Positions 1 to 9,352 of a stretch of 64,000 nt of DNA are shown here, one piece after another (position 1 is the first letter of the stretch; every line of letters begins with the position of its first letter). The translations under genes were made by a program, and so were the position numbers. Origin of the DNA: Roseibium hamelinense. GTDB lineage: Bacteria > Pseudomonadota > Alphaproteobacteria > Rhizobiales > Stappiaceae. The notes under the pieces are model-generated. The model saw only the letters and a program-made list of their open reading frames with translations. It was not told where the DNA came from and ran no database searches. The stretch covers positions 248,001 through 312,000 of the forward strand of contig NZ_VLLF01000007.1 in the NCBI RefSeq assembly GCF_007830545.1, read 5' to 3'.

Positions 1-9
1 CTGAGCAGG

Positions 10-1368
10 ATGAACACCAGTTTTTTCGGGGAATTGCTGAACTCGATTACGGAGCAGGGCCGCGCGCTTTTGGATGTGCGAATCGGCCGGAAAGACGATT
101 TGCCACTGCTTGATCTGTGCGAGGCGCTCTTGTCCGGTCGCGGCGAAGCATCCGGCGTCGCTATCGCAGAACAGGTGCTCGATAACTATCGCACGCTGTC
201 GGTTGAGCAAAAGCAGGGCTTCTTCTTCGCGCTGCTTGAAAATTTCGGCGCAAATCTCGATGCGGTGCGCGATGCAGCCAAGAGTCTTGAAAGCGAGCCG
301 GATGAGCCATCAAACATTAGGCGCTTGCATGCGGTAACTGAGCCGCGCCGCCAGGAGTTGATCCGCCGTCTCAATCTTGCGCCGGGCGGGACAAGGGCGC
401 TTGTCGACATGCGGGCGGATCTTCTTGACCTTCTCTCGGTGCACCCGGATCTGCGCGATGTCGATCGGGACTTCGAGCACCTTTTTTCTTCGTGGTTCAA
501 CCGCGGTTTCCTCGTAATGAAGCACATCGATTGGTCGACGCCGGCTTCTATCCTGGAAAAGATCATCCGATATGAGGCTGTGCATGAGATCGATGGTTGG
601 GACGATTTGCGACGCCGGATCGGGTTGGAAGACCGGCGGCTTTATGCGTTTTTTCATCCGGCGCTGGTGGATGATCCGCTGATCTTTGTCGAGGTTGCAT
701 TGACCCGCGACATCCCGGCTGCAATTGCTCCGATTCTGGCCGAGGAGCGCGCTGAAATAACCGCATCCGAAGCAACAACGGCCGTCTTTTATTCGATCTC
801 GAACTGCCAAAGGGGCCTGCGCGGTATCTCCTTTGGCAACTTTTTGATCAAGCAGGTGGTGGAAGAACTGCGGCGCGAGCTGCCGGGCCTGCGCACTTAC
901 GTAACGCTTTCGCCGGTGCCCGGCTTTACCAAATGGTTCAAGACGGAATTGGCTTTGGACGATAGCGTGATTGATAGGCTTCTCTCTCAAGACGCTGTTG
1001 AGACCATTCGCGACGGGAGCTGGCGCGGTGACGACGAGGCCGAGAAACAGCTCCAGCCGCTGTTGACCAGCTTGTGCGCCCACTACCTGACCCGCGAGAA
1101 AGACCGCAAGGGCCGGACCCTGGATCCCGTCGCCCGGTTCCACATCGGCAACGGAGCGAGACTGGAAAGGGTCAACTGGCTCGGCGACCAGTCGCCGAAT
1201 GGTATGGCGCAATCCTATGGATTGATGGTCAATTATCTTTACGATCTGCGCTACATCGAGAAAAATCACGAGACGCATGCTGCAAGCGGTGCTGTTGCGG
1301 CAAGTTCGAGTGTGACCAAACAAGCGCGGGTCGTGCCTGACCGGAAACAGGTCCAGTCCGCCAGCTGA
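10..1368 (+). CDS. matA: Malonyl-CoA decarboxylase
   Basis: Converts malonyl-CoA to acetyl-CoA and CO2. At 452 residues it has the full length of the bacterial family. The C-terminal half carries the family signature LSPVPGFTKWF (about residues 300-310, with the likely catalytic Ser301) and DPVARFHIGNGARLERVNWL (likely catalytic His378), which match the Ser/His pair of the human enzyme by motif. It lies 18 bases before malonyl-CoA synthetase, so the two should form the mat operon that turns malonate into acetyl-CoA. The ATG at 10 is the first in frame but sits at the window edge, so an upstream start or operon partner cannot be excluded. Confidence 0.95.
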   Translation: MNTSFFGELLNSITEQGRALLDVRIGRKDDLPLLDLCEALLSGRGEASGVAIAEQVLDNYRTLSVEQKQGFFFALLENFGANLDAVRDAAKSLESEPDEPSNIRRLHAVTEPRRQELIRRLNLAPGGTRALVDMRADLLDLLSVHPDLRDVDRDFEHLFSSWFNRGFLVMKHIDWSTPASILEKIIRYEAVHEIDGWDDLRRRIGLEDRRLYAFFHPALVDDPLIFVEVALTRDIPAAIAPILAEERAEITASEATTAVFYSISNCQRGLRGISFGNFLIKQVVEELRRELPGLRTYVTLSPVPGFTKWFKTELALDDSVIDRLLSQDAVETIRDGSWRGDDEAEKQLQPLLTSLCAHYLTREKDRKGRTLDPVARFHIGNGARLERVNWLGDQSPNGMAQSYGLMVNYLYDLRYIEKNHETHAASGAVAASSSVTKQARVVPDRKQVQSAS

Positions 1369-1386
1369 GCGACTTTGAGATCCTTT

Positions 1387-2898
1387 ATGTCTAACCATTT
1401 GTTCGATGAAATCCGTTCCCGCATTGCCGATCCTGGCAAGGTCTTTCTTGAAACAGCAGATGGGCAAAAGCTGACCTTCGCCGGGGTTCTTGAGCGGTCG
1501 GCACGCTATGCCAATGCTCTGATCAGTCTCGGGGTGCAGCCTGATGACCGGGTCGCCGTTCAAGTGGAAAAGACGCCGGATGCCTTGATGTTGTATTTGG
1601 CCACCGTGCGGGCCGGGGCGGTCTTTTTACCGCTGAACACAGCCTATACGCCGGCCGAGATCGACTATTTCATATCGGACGCTGAACCGGCCGTATTCGT
1701 GTGCGATCCTAAATCCGAGAGTGCCTTGCGCCCGATTGCTGACCGGGTGGGCGCCAAGCTTCAGGTGTTGGACAGCCGCGGACAGGGAACCCTGCGTGAT
1801 CTGGCGGATGCAGTTTCGCCGGAGTTTGAGGATGTGCCGCGGCTCGATGATGACCTGGCAGCCATCTTGTACACATCCGGGACCACCGGCCGGTCGAAAG
1901 GCGCCATGCTTAGCCATGAGAACCTGGCCTCCAATGCCCGGACCTTGGTGACGTATTGGCAGTTTACCGAAAACGATGTGCTCTTGCACGCCCTGCCGAT
2001 TTTTCACACCCACGGTCTGTTTGTTGCGACCAACGTCATGTTGATGGCGGGCGGGTCGATGCTGTTTCTGCCCAAATTCGATCTGGATGCCGCGCTTGCA
2101 ATGCTGCCACGGGCGACATCGATGATGGGTGTCCCAACATTCTACACACGTTTGTTGGGATCAGACGCGTTCACAAAAGACCTTGTCGGCCACATGCGGG
2201 TGTTCATTTCAGGATCAGCCCCCCTGTCGGCAGAGGTTCACAGGGCGTTTCGTGAGCGGACCGGCCACGCAATTCTGGAACGCTACGGAATGACGGAAAC
2301 CAATATGAGCACCTCCAATCCTTATGAGGGTGAACGGCGCGCGGGAACTGTTGGCTTTCCGCTCCCGGGCGTGGGGCTGAGGATCGCGGACCCTAAGACG
2401 GGACGCGAGGTCGCGGGCGGCGCAGTGGGCGTCATTGAGGTAAAGGGTCCAAATGTTTTTCAAGGCTACTGGCGTATGCCGGAAAAGACGGCCGAGGAAT
2501 TCCGCTCCGACGGATATTTTGTAACTGGCGACATGGCGCGCATTGCATCGGACGGGTACATTTCCATCGTCGGACGGTCGAAAGACCTGATCATTTCAGG
2601 CGGATTCAATGTTTATCCGGCCGAAGTCGAGACTGTCATCGACGAGCTCCCCGGCGTTGCCGAGAGCGCCGTGATTGGGGTTCCGCATCCTGACTTCGGC
2701 GAGGCGGTTGTAGCTGTCGTTGCTGCGAAAGCCGGCGCAGACGTTTCGCCAGAGGCAGTGTTATCGGCGTTGCAGGATCGTCTGGCCAAGTTCAAACAGC
2801 CGAAAAAGGTCGCCCTGATCGACAGCCTCCCACGCAACACGATGGGGAAAATCCAGAAAAACATCCTCCGTGATGAACATCGGGACGCGTTCCAGTAG
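1387..2898 (+). CDS. matB: Malonyl-CoA synthetase (malonate--CoA ligase)
   Basis: ANL-superfamily adenylating enzyme that activates malonate to malonyl-CoA through a malonyl-AMP intermediate, feeding the decarboxylase just upstream. The AMP-binding P-loop YTSGTTGRSKG is at residues 162-172. The hinge region SKDLIISGGFNVYP lies near residue 397, and the C-terminal PRNTMGKIQK supplies the adenylation lysine. The length of 503 residues is normal. I chose the ATG at 1387 (MSNHLFDEIRSR) over an in-frame TTG at 1375. The specific malonate assignment rests mainly on the tandem arrangement with malonyl-CoA decarboxylase. Confidence 0.93.
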   Translation: MSNHLFDEIRSRIADPGKVFLETADGQKLTFAGVLERSARYANALISLGVQPDDRVAVQVEKTPDALMLYLATVRAGAVFLPLNTAYTPAEIDYFISDAEPAVFVCDPKSESALRPIADRVGAKLQVLDSRGQGTLRDLADAVSPEFEDVPRLDDDLAAILYTSGTTGRSKGAMLSHENLASNARTLVTYWQFTENDVLLHALPIFHTHGLFVATNVMLMAGGSMLFLPKFDLDAALAMLPRATSMMGVPTFYTRLLGSDAFTKDLVGHMRVFISGSAPLSAEVHRAFRERTGHAILERYGMTETNMSTSNPYEGERRAGTVGFPLPGVGLRIADPKTGREVAGGAVGVIEVKGPNVFQGYWRMPEKTAEEFRSDGYFVTGDMARIASDGYISIVGRSKDLIISGGFNVYPAEVETVIDELPGVAESAVIGVPHPDFGEAVVAVVAAKAGADVSPEAVLSALQDRLAKFKQPKKVALIDSLPRNTMGKIQKNILRDEHRDAFQ

Positions 2899-2920
2899 AG
2901 GAATAAGCTCCAATTGTGGA

Positions 2921-4285
2921 TCAAGCGGGCTTTTTCGCTGGATATTCTTCCTCCAGCACCCAGAAGCAGTAGCCCAGCACCGCGATCAGCAGAACGCCCG
3001 AGACGATAAAGATCATCGGAAAGCCCAACCCGAGTGACAGAATGAGGCTGCCGATGGTCACGCCCAGCGTGCCGCCAATTAGGCGGATGGTGATTACCAT
3101 GCCGCTGACCTCGCCCTGTTTTTCCATGGGGACCGCGTTCATGGCAATGCGGCCACCCGGGATCATCGCAAAGGGCAGCGCCAGCCCCCATGCGAGCAAC
3201 ACCGGGGCGAGCACCAGGTAGGATTTCATCAGCATAAGGCCGCCAAGAATGCCGGTGGCGGCGGCCGTGACCGCCAGGCCTATGAGGACCGGCAGCCGTG
3301 ACCCGTATTTGTCTGCTGCATTTCCGGAAGTGGTCGACAGGATCGGAAATGGCAAGACGGCAATCACCATGCCTAGACCCGCATAAACCGGTGAGAAATT
3401 CATTTCATCTTGCAGGAAGAACGGTACGAACACGGCGACGACAATCTTGCTGTATTGGGTCGCGAGAATAATGAGGGCGCTGGCGTTGAAGACCGGGATC
3501 TTGAACAAGGCCATGTCCACGAGCGGAGCTTTCTGACGCAATTCATAGGCGTTGAAGGCAACCAGCCCCACAAGTCCAACGACTAAGGTTCCGAGGATCA
3601 CCGGACTGGTCCAGCCATAATCCTGGCCCTCCATCAGAGCAAAGACCAATGCTGTCAGACCAGCCAAGACAAGAACAAGACCGATTTTGTCGATTTGCGG
3701 ACGGACCTCCTTCCGGGGCTGGTCTTCCCAAATGGCGCAGACGATGGCGACGCCGCCGACAACGATCGGAATATTGATCCAAAACACCCAGCGCCAAGAT
3801 ACAAAATCGGTCAAGATGCCGCCAACCAGTGGGCCAGCGGCTAAAAATATGGTTGCTGTTCCCGCTAGGATACCGATGGCTTTGCCGCGCTGTTCCTTTG
3901 GAAAGGCTGTTGTTGCGCCTGCAAGCGTCAATGGAAAAATGATCGCTGCACAGCCGCCCTGGATGGCGCGCATTGCGATCAGAACGCCCAGAATATCCGA
4001 AAAACCAGCGATCAGGCTGGCGATCACAAACAGACTTCCCGCGGCGATCATTGACCGGCGAAGGCCGAACAGGTCCATGCACTTGCCGCCGACAGCGGCC
4101 AGACAGGTAAAGGCCAGAAGATAGGCGTTCAAGATCCAGTGTGCGTGGGTTTGAGAGACCTTTAAAGCATCCCTGATGGTCGGTAACGCCACGCCGAGGA
4201 TGGTTTCATCGAGCATCACCAGCCCGCCCAAAAACCCCATGGTCATGACAATCACCGTTCGGCGGCGTTCTTCGGATAATGCCAT
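2921..4285 (-). CDS. MFS transporter, DHA2 (EmrB/QacA-like) type
   Basis: Inner-membrane drug:proton-antiporter-like protein of 454 residues. Hydrophobic segments run throughout, with the MFS motif-A region GGKCMDLFGLRRSM near residues 66-79 and a motif-C-like stretch GPLVGGILTDFVSWRW around 150. The N-terminus MALSEERRRTVIVMTMGFLGG enters directly into the first helix. It is convergent with matB, with only 22 bases between the stop codons. Nothing in the neighbourhood fixes a substrate. The LysR gene next door points the same way but ends 83 bases upstream of this start and looks independent. Export of a small organic compound or drug is the family expectation. Confidence 0.85.
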   Translation of the reverse strand: MALSEERRRTVIVMTMGFLGGLVMLDETILGVALPTIRDALKVSQTHAHWILNAYLLAFTCLAAVGGKCMDLFGLRRSMIAAGSLFVIASLIAGFSDILGVLIAMRAIQGGCAAIIFPLTLAGATTAFPKEQRGKAIGILAGTATIFLAAGPLVGGILTDFVSWRWVFWINIPIVVGGVAIVCAIWEDQPRKEVRPQIDKIGLVLVLAGLTALVFALMEGQDYGWTSPVILGTLVVGLVGLVAFNAYELRQKAPLVDMALFKIPVFNASALIILATQYSKIVVAVFVPFFLQDEMNFSPVYAGLGMVIAVLPFPILSTTSGNAADKYGSRLPVLIGLAVTAAATGILGGLMLMKSYLVLAPVLLAWGLALPFAMIPGGRIAMNAVPMEKQGEVSGMVITIRLIGGTLGVTIGSLILSLGLGFPMIFIVSGVLLIAVLGYCFWVLEEEYPAKKPA

Positions 4286-4368
4286 GGTATTCCCATCCTG
4301 TCGGTCCGGCCCGATTGCATCATAGGCATGTTGCCACGCCTGTGCATGTCCTTAATTGAGCATTGGTT

Positions 4369-5316
4369 TCAGGTCGGCTCTGTTTCAAAGGCCAGCGTCG
4401 ACAAGGCGTGGTCGGAGTTTCTTCCCCAATTTGCAAGAGCGCGTGCCAGACGCCCGGCGGGCCCGTCTTCGGGATCCGATGCCCGGGTCACGCACCACCA
4501 ATCAAGCGAGATACCTTCCTCACTGATCGGACGGGCGACCAGCGTGCTATCGGCGAGTTCAGGCTCAATGGCCCAACGGCTGAAAATTGCCACTCCGAAA
4601 TTGGCTCGTATCAAGTCAATGACCGCTTCGGGCGTCGGCATGTGGGTGAGCCGCCGGAACGGGACTGTGGGCGCACCCAGGAGCGTCGTCCAGTCGAAGC
4701 CCGGTTCGGCGGTCAGCGGGTAGGTAAAGAACCGCTCATTGCCCATATTCAGGCTGTTGACCACGGCTTCCTGTGCCAGCCGGTGATTCGGAGACAGCAC
4801 GGCGACAATCGGATCCGCAGCAAGCTTGATGGCGCGGAAACTTGCCAAGGCCGGGGCGCGCCCGAAGATCAGAGATACATCCACCGAACCGTCGAGCAGA
4901 GCTTCGAGCGGATGGCCTGTTGCCCGGCCTGAAAGATCGACGCTGAGGTTCGGGTCTACCTTTTCCAGGTGATCCAGAAAAGCCGGCAGCCAGTGATAGC
5001 GGCTGTAGGTGGCCTGGCCGAGCCGGACGAGCAGCCGGCTGTCCTTGGCCGACGCCTCGAGCTCTTGTTCCAAGCGGAACAACTCACCCAGAAATTTCTC
5101 TCCAAGCCGCCGGATGCGTTCCCCTTCAGCAGTGAGAGCCAGACCCCGGTCCGTTCTTTGAACCAGCGGCAGGCCAAGGCGCCGTTCTGCTTCCCGCAGC
5201 CGGTGTGAAATGGCCGACTGGGTCACACCAAGCCGGGCGGCAGAGGCCGTCATGCTGCCGGTGTCGGCCAGGGCGGACAAAAGCGTCAGATGGTGAACAG
5301 CGAGCCTTGGAATCAT
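4369..5316 (-). CDS. LysR-family transcriptional regulator
   Basis: DNA-binding regulator of 315 residues. The N-terminal winged helix-turn-helix reads GSMTASAARLGVTQSAISHR (about residues 21-40), followed by the linker helix and a periplasmic-binding-protein-like effector domain. The open frame extends upstream to 5376, but the AT-rich leader there is unlike coding DNA, and the ATG at 5316 (MIPRLAVHHLTLLSAL) gives the standard LysR start. It is divergent from the EamA transporter gene at 5395, so that transporter is the likely target. The 78-base shared intergenic region is AT-rich, as expected for a LysR-controlled promoter. Confidence 0.9.
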   Translation of the reverse strand: MIPRLAVHHLTLLSALADTGSMTASAARLGVTQSAISHRLREAERRLGLPLVQRTDRGLALTAEGERIRRLGEKFLGELFRLEQELEASAKDSRLLVRLGQATYSRYHWLPAFLDHLEKVDPNLSVDLSGRATGHPLEALLDGSVDVSLIFGRAPALASFRAIKLAADPIVAVLSPNHRLAQEAVVNSLNMGNERFFTYPLTAEPGFDWTTLLGAPTVPFRRLTHMPTPEAVIDLIRANFGVAIFSRWAIEPELADSTLVARPISEEGISLDWWCVTRASDPEDGPAGRLARALANWGRNSDHALSTLAFETEPT

Positions 5317-5394
5317 GATGGTATGAATATATTTCATAAATGGCTTGAAAACTAGGAATTTTATTTTCCGAAACATTCGGGCTAGCGATGGAAT

Positions 5395-6342
5395 ATGGCT
5401 CGTCGATTTTTCATACCCATCTCCCTCATCACTCCACCGGTTCTCAGCGTCCGCGCGGCCACCGTGATTATTGCTGCAACAGCGATTTGTTTCGGCCTGG
5501 TGCCTTTGTTCGCACGCGAGTTGTCAGCCGCGGGTGTCGGTCCGGCATCGGTTGCGCTGTACCGTTATGGATTTTCGGCAGTGCTCCTGCTGCCATTCCT
5601 ACCTTTTGAGCGGCGCAAGGCCGGTGGCGCATTGCTTCTGATCGGCGCGGGGGCCGTGCTCGGTTTGAGCTGGATCGGATATCTCGAAGCCATCACGCTC
5701 GTGCCGGTCGCAGCAGCCGGGGTGGTCTATATGTCCTACCCGGTGTTTGCCATGGTGTTTGCGTGGATACTTTTGAACCAAACGCCAACCTGGCAGTCTT
5801 TTGCGGCAGCCGGGCTCATCGTGCTCGCCGCCGCATTGCTGCTGGACCCTGGCTCCGTTTCGTCAGACGTGATGTTCGCGCTTTTGTGGGCCGTTCCGGC
5901 TCCGGTCGCTTTCGGCTTCGTGATTGTACTCCTCAGCGGCTTGTCCAAAGAGCTGAGCCCGGTCGAACGCACGGCTTGCGGTCTTGCCGGGTCGATCCTG
6001 GGATTGCTGCCGATGGCATTTCAGGAGGCGGGTGGGAATCTGCTGCCATCGGAAATGAGCGTATGGATGCTCGTACTTGCGATGGGCCTTTTGACCGCAG
6101 TGATACCGCAGGTGCTTTATGCTTTTGCCTGCCAACGGGTCGGCGCCATGCGTGCCGCTGCCGCCGGCAGTTTTGAGCTGCCGACCATGTTTGCCGTCGG
6201 GTATCTGTTTTTTGGCGAAGCCATCGGACTGCGGGAAGGCGTCTCGGCCATTTTGGTCCTCACGGCCATCCTGATTGCCCCCGCCGTCCGGTCCGCGCCG
6301 GTGCCGGTTCCGAACTCGGCACAACAAAAAATCAAGGCTTGA
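5395..6342 (+). CDS. EamA/DMT-superfamily transporter
   Basis: Integral membrane permease of the drug/metabolite transporter superfamily, 315 residues and about ten hydrophobic segments in two EamA repeats. The second repeat ends with the typical SFELPTMFAVGYLFFGEAIG region. It likely exports a metabolite or amino acid. It is divergent from the LysR gene at 4369-5316, the usual arrangement for a regulator and its exporter. No strong Shine-Dalgarno is visible before 5395. The start was chosen for reading frame and for the short basic N-terminus MARRFFIP ahead of helix one. Confidence 0.85.
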   Translation: MARRFFIPISLITPPVLSVRAATVIIAATAICFGLVPLFARELSAAGVGPASVALYRYGFSAVLLLPFLPFERRKAGGALLLIGAGAVLGLSWIGYLEAITLVPVAAAGVVYMSYPVFAMVFAWILLNQTPTWQSFAAAGLIVLAAALLLDPGSVSSDVMFALLWAVPAPVAFGFVIVLLSGLSKELSPVERTACGLAGSILGLLPMAFQEAGGNLLPSEMSVWMLVLAMGLLTAVIPQVLYAFACQRVGAMRAAAAGSFELPTMFAVGYLFFGEAIGLREGVSAILVLTAILIAPAVRSAPVPVPNSAQQKIKA

Positions 6343-6381
6343 GTAGCGTTTGCACCTTCAAGGATCTTACGCGCGCGCAGC

Positions 6382-7290
6382 TCAGCTGCCAGTCTTGCCT
6401 CCTGGGCGGAGCGCGTTGAATGCCTGCATCGCAAGGTCGCCAAAAAGCTTGGTCTTCTGACCTGCACGCGTTTCGGGCGAAAAGACGAACCAGATCGGCG
6501 CAGACGGTTCCCATAAACAATCTGCTGCAACTTCGATCAGCCGGCCATCGTTCAGTTCATCGCGCACTGCGAGCCGCGACTTGATCGCAAGGCCCAAGCC
6601 CTTGACTGCGCCGTCGGTCAGCATGTCCGAATTGGAAACCAGCACGGAGCTTGGTGTCGTTAGGTCGCGCCGGCGGCCCATGCTGTCCTTCACCGGAATA
6701 CGCCGCTGCCAGGGAAGGCTTACCCATGGGGCCTCCTCCAGATCCTGGGCATAGTCAAAGGGACCGTGCTGGGCGGCGAAATCCGGTGAACAGCAGATGA
6801 TCCGGTCGTTTTCAGAAAGCTTGCGGGCAACGAGCGAACTGTCCTGCAGCTGTCCGACTCTGATGGCACAATCCTGGCCTTCGGCGACAAGGGATACATA
6901 CCGGTCGACGGTGAGAAACTCGAATGTCAGTTTCGGGTGCCGCTGCTGGAAATCGGGCAAGGCCGGCATGATGAACCGGGACAGGATCCAGGGCGACATC
7001 GTCACCCTTAGATGCCCCGACAGCGCCGCAGCGCCGCTGCCTGCATCGCGCTCGGCTTGCGACAGGTCGGCCAAAATGGGCTGAACCCGCTCGAAGAACA
7101 CCTGCCCCTCGTCGGTCAAACGCAAAACGCGGCTGTTACGCAAAAACAGCGTCAGCTGCAAAGCCGCCTCGAGCTTCGCGAGCCTGTGGCTTGCGGTTGC
7201 AGGTGAAATGCCCAGGCGCCGGGCGCCCGTGGTGACGCCTCCGGTCTCGGCAATGATCACGAAGGTTTTCAGGTCGTCTATGCTATACAT
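6382..7290 (-). CDS. LysR-family transcriptional regulator
   Basis: LysR protein of 302 residues, starting MYSIDDLKTFVIIAETGG. The helix-turn-helix TTGARRLGISPATASHRLAK is near residues 20-39, followed by the long linker helix and a substrate-binding domain. It is divergent from the secreted royal-jelly-like protein at 7382 with about 90 AT-rich bases between them, so it probably controls that gene and itself. It runs convergently towards the EamA gene, with 39 bases between the stop codons. Confidence 0.9.
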   Translation of the reverse strand: MYSIDDLKTFVIIAETGGVTTGARRLGISPATASHRLAKLEAALQLTLFLRNSRVLRLTDEGQVFFERVQPILADLSQAERDAGSGAAALSGHLRVTMSPWILSRFIMPALPDFQQRHPKLTFEFLTVDRYVSLVAEGQDCAIRVGQLQDSSLVARKLSENDRIICCSPDFAAQHGPFDYAQDLEEAPWVSLPWQRRIPVKDSMGRRRDLTTPSSVLVSNSDMLTDGAVKGLGLAIKSRLAVRDELNDGRLIEVAADCLWEPSAPIWFVFSPETRAGQKTKLFGDLAMQAFNALRPGGKTGS

Positions 7291-7381
7291 TCGAAATTTT
7301 CAAACGCTGTCTTCATAAATGCCAATATATCTTTAAAATATTCATTCGCATAGGGTCCCTTTAACAACCTTGGAGGACGCT

Positions 7382-8461
7382 ATGAAAAAACATCTCATGA
7401 TATTTGGAGTGGCTTTAACCCTGGCAACAGGGGCGCATGCGCAGGATCTCGAAACCTATCTTGAGTTTCCGAAAGACACCCCGCCTGGCAACCTGGCGAT
7501 CGCGCCGGATGGCCGGATGTTCATGTCTGTTCACGAGTTCTATGGCCCGGAACTGCGCATCGTCGAGGTCATGCCGGACGGCAGCACCAAGCCTTACCCG
7601 ACCGAGGACTGGGCGCGTGCCCCCTCCGACGATGGCGACGGCTTGAATGGTGTGCTTGGTCTGCGCGCGGACAGGGAAGGTATCCTTTGGATGCTGGATG
7701 GACAGGGCGAAAACCAGACCGGGCGGATTGTCGGCTGGAACACAAACACAGAAGAGCTGCACGCCATCTATTATATCGGCGCGCCGGTCGCCCGGCCGAC
7801 TTCGTTTCTCAACGACCTTGCCGTCGACCGTGAACATGAGGCGATCTACATTTCCGATACCGGCGATGGCGAAAACTCGGCGCTGATCGTGGTGGACCTG
7901 GACACCGGCCGCGCACGCCGCGTCCTGGAGGGAAGCCCCTTCACTGTTCCCGAAGACACCCCGATGGTGATTGACGGACGCGAGATCCTCCTGGGCGCCA
8001 ATCCCGCCAAGATTGGCGTCAATCCGATCACCATCGATCCGACCAACACCTGGGTGTATTTCGCTCCCATGACGGCCAGCGCCATGTACCGCGTAAAAAC
8101 CGCGGATCTCTTGAACGAGAGCCTTTCCGAGGAAGATCTCCAGGAGCGTGTGGAGCGTTATGGCGACAAGCCGATTTCAGATGGCTCAACAGTCGATACC
8201 GCGGGCAATGTCTACATCACGGCCATGACCGATAATGCGCTGGGCGTGACAAAGCGGGACGGCAGCTACGAGGTGCTGTTCCAGTCGGACGAAAACCTCC
8301 CATGGCCGGACGGATTTTCAATCGGTGCGGACGGCTTTGTTTATGCAACGATCAATGAGCTTCACCGTTCGCCGGTTCTGAACAATGGCGAGGATGCATC
8401 GGTCGGCACCTACCGGATCGTACGCTTCCCGGCACTGGCGCCGGCGATCTCGGGCCGCTGA
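7382..8461 (+). CDS. Secreted major-royal-jelly/SMP-30-like beta-propeller protein
   Basis: Exported protein of 359 residues. A signal peptide MKKHLMIFGVALTLATGAHA precedes the mature N-terminus QDLETYLEFPKDTPPGN. The rest resembles the bacterial major royal jelly (yellow/L-dopachrome-tautomerase-like) and SMP-30/gluconolactonase propellers, with repeats such as LAIAPDGRMFMSVHE, FLNDLAVDREHEAIYISDTG and FSIGADGFVYATINELH. The true substrate is unknown. A TTG in frame at 7370 was rejected because a GGAGG Shine-Dalgarno (7372-7376) is correctly placed for the ATG at 7382. The LysR gene upstream and divergent is the likely regulator. Confidence 0.85.
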   Translation: MKKHLMIFGVALTLATGAHAQDLETYLEFPKDTPPGNLAIAPDGRMFMSVHEFYGPELRIVEVMPDGSTKPYPTEDWARAPSDDGDGLNGVLGLRADREGILWMLDGQGENQTGRIVGWNTNTEELHAIYYIGAPVARPTSFLNDLAVDREHEAIYISDTGDGENSALIVVDLDTGRARRVLEGSPFTVPEDTPMVIDGREILLGANPAKIGVNPITIDPTNTWVYFAPMTASAMYRVKTADLLNESLSEEDLQERVERYGDKPISDGSTVDTAGNVYITAMTDNALGVTKRDGSYEVLFQSDENLPWPDGFSIGADGFVYATINELHRSPVLNNGEDASVGTYRIVRFPALAPAISGR

Positions 8462-8480
8462 TCACCGGTCATTGCGAACG

Positions 8481-8506
8481 AGGCGGCTGCCAATCGGCGG
8501 CCGCCT
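8481..8506 (+). terminator. Hairpin terminator after the royal-jelly-like gene
   Basis: Inverted repeat AGGCGGCTGCC / GGCGGCCGCCT with a four-base loop (one G-T pair), 20 bases after the stop codon and followed by a T-rich but interrupted stretch. Confidence 0.6.
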
Positions 8507-8571
8507 TTGCGCTTGTCTCGGCGTGAAACAGAAGGGGTGTCTTATGTTGCGGCCTGAGCGTTTGTGCCTTG

Positions 8572-9228
8572 CTAGACGGCAAGGTGTCCGGTCTTGCGCC
8601 AGACCCGAGCTCCGTTTTCAGAGCGGATGGACTGCAGCGCACCTGCCGGAAGACGCAGCCATGTGCCTGCCGTGTAGGTGCCGTTTTCATCGGAGAAACT
8701 GCCCGTGACGACGAAATACTCGGCCCCGCCGTGATGGGTTTCTGCACCAAAGGCTGCGCCGGATGCCCATTCGTGCATGGTGACGGTTTCAGTCGCGTCC
8801 TTGAACAGCGGGAGCACTTTTTCACCGTCCCGCGCGTCTTGCCAGCCAGACGGATCGCCGGTGTTCACGCGAACATAGGCTTTGTCCGCCGGGTCCATCT
8901 GGCGCAGTTTGACCATGATCACCGCGCCCGGCGCACTGGAGGGAATATGTACCGACCCCGGAGGATTGCGGACGTACATTCCTTTGGGAAAATCGCCGGT
9001 TTCGTCGGTAAAGACGCCGTCAAGCACAAGGAACTCTTCGCCCAGGTCATGCTTATGAGCCGAAAAGGCCGAGCCGGGAGCATATTTAACGAGGCTGGTG
9101 GCGCGCGCCACTTCCTCACCGTCGCGTTCCAGCATGCGACGCTCGACCCCGGGCATGGGGGAGGGGACCCAATCCAGTGCGTTGGCGTCGACAACAGCAG
9201 GTTTTGTTAAGTCGGCATGGATTTGCAT
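8572..9228 (-). CDS. Two-domain cupin protein, ChrR-type
   Basis: Cytosolic bicupin of 218 residues. Each half holds one cupin barrel. The first is around SAHKHDLGEEFLVLDGVF, with the H-x-H-x(4)-E metal-binding pattern (about residues 56-74). The second is around GAETHHGGAEYFVVTGSFSD. This matches the cupin of the anti-sigma factor ChrR family, but the protein lacks the N-terminal zinc anti-sigma domain, and no ECF sigma gene is adjacent. A metal-dependent dioxygenase, acetylacetone-cleaving or sensor role is possible; the function is not determined by context. Confidence 0.82.
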   Translation of the reverse strand: MQIHADLTKPAVVDANALDWVPSPMPGVERRMLERDGEEVARATSLVKYAPGSAFSAHKHDLGEEFLVLDGVFTDETGDFPKGMYVRNPPGSVHIPSSAPGAVIMVKLRQMDPADKAYVRVNTGDPSGWQDARDGEKVLPLFKDATETVTMHEWASGAAFGAETHHGGAEYFVVTGSFSDENGTYTAGTWLRLPAGALQSIRSENGARVWRKTGHLAV

Positions 9229-9352
9229 GGGGTGATCTCCAGAAGATTTCTTATCGACCAGTAGATAGTTTGTCGGAGTGCTCTTTCAAGGTGTCGCGAG
9301 CCTTGCAGGTTGGAATGCCCTGCGTAGCCACGGTTGGTTCCGGGCTGGCGAT

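Noticed and set aside
310..1563. Long minus-strand frame (417 aa) across the matA and matB genes
   Set aside because: It overlaps two certain genes on the other strand; its composition (many His, Arg, Gln, no domain pattern) is that of an antisense shadow in GC-rich DNA.
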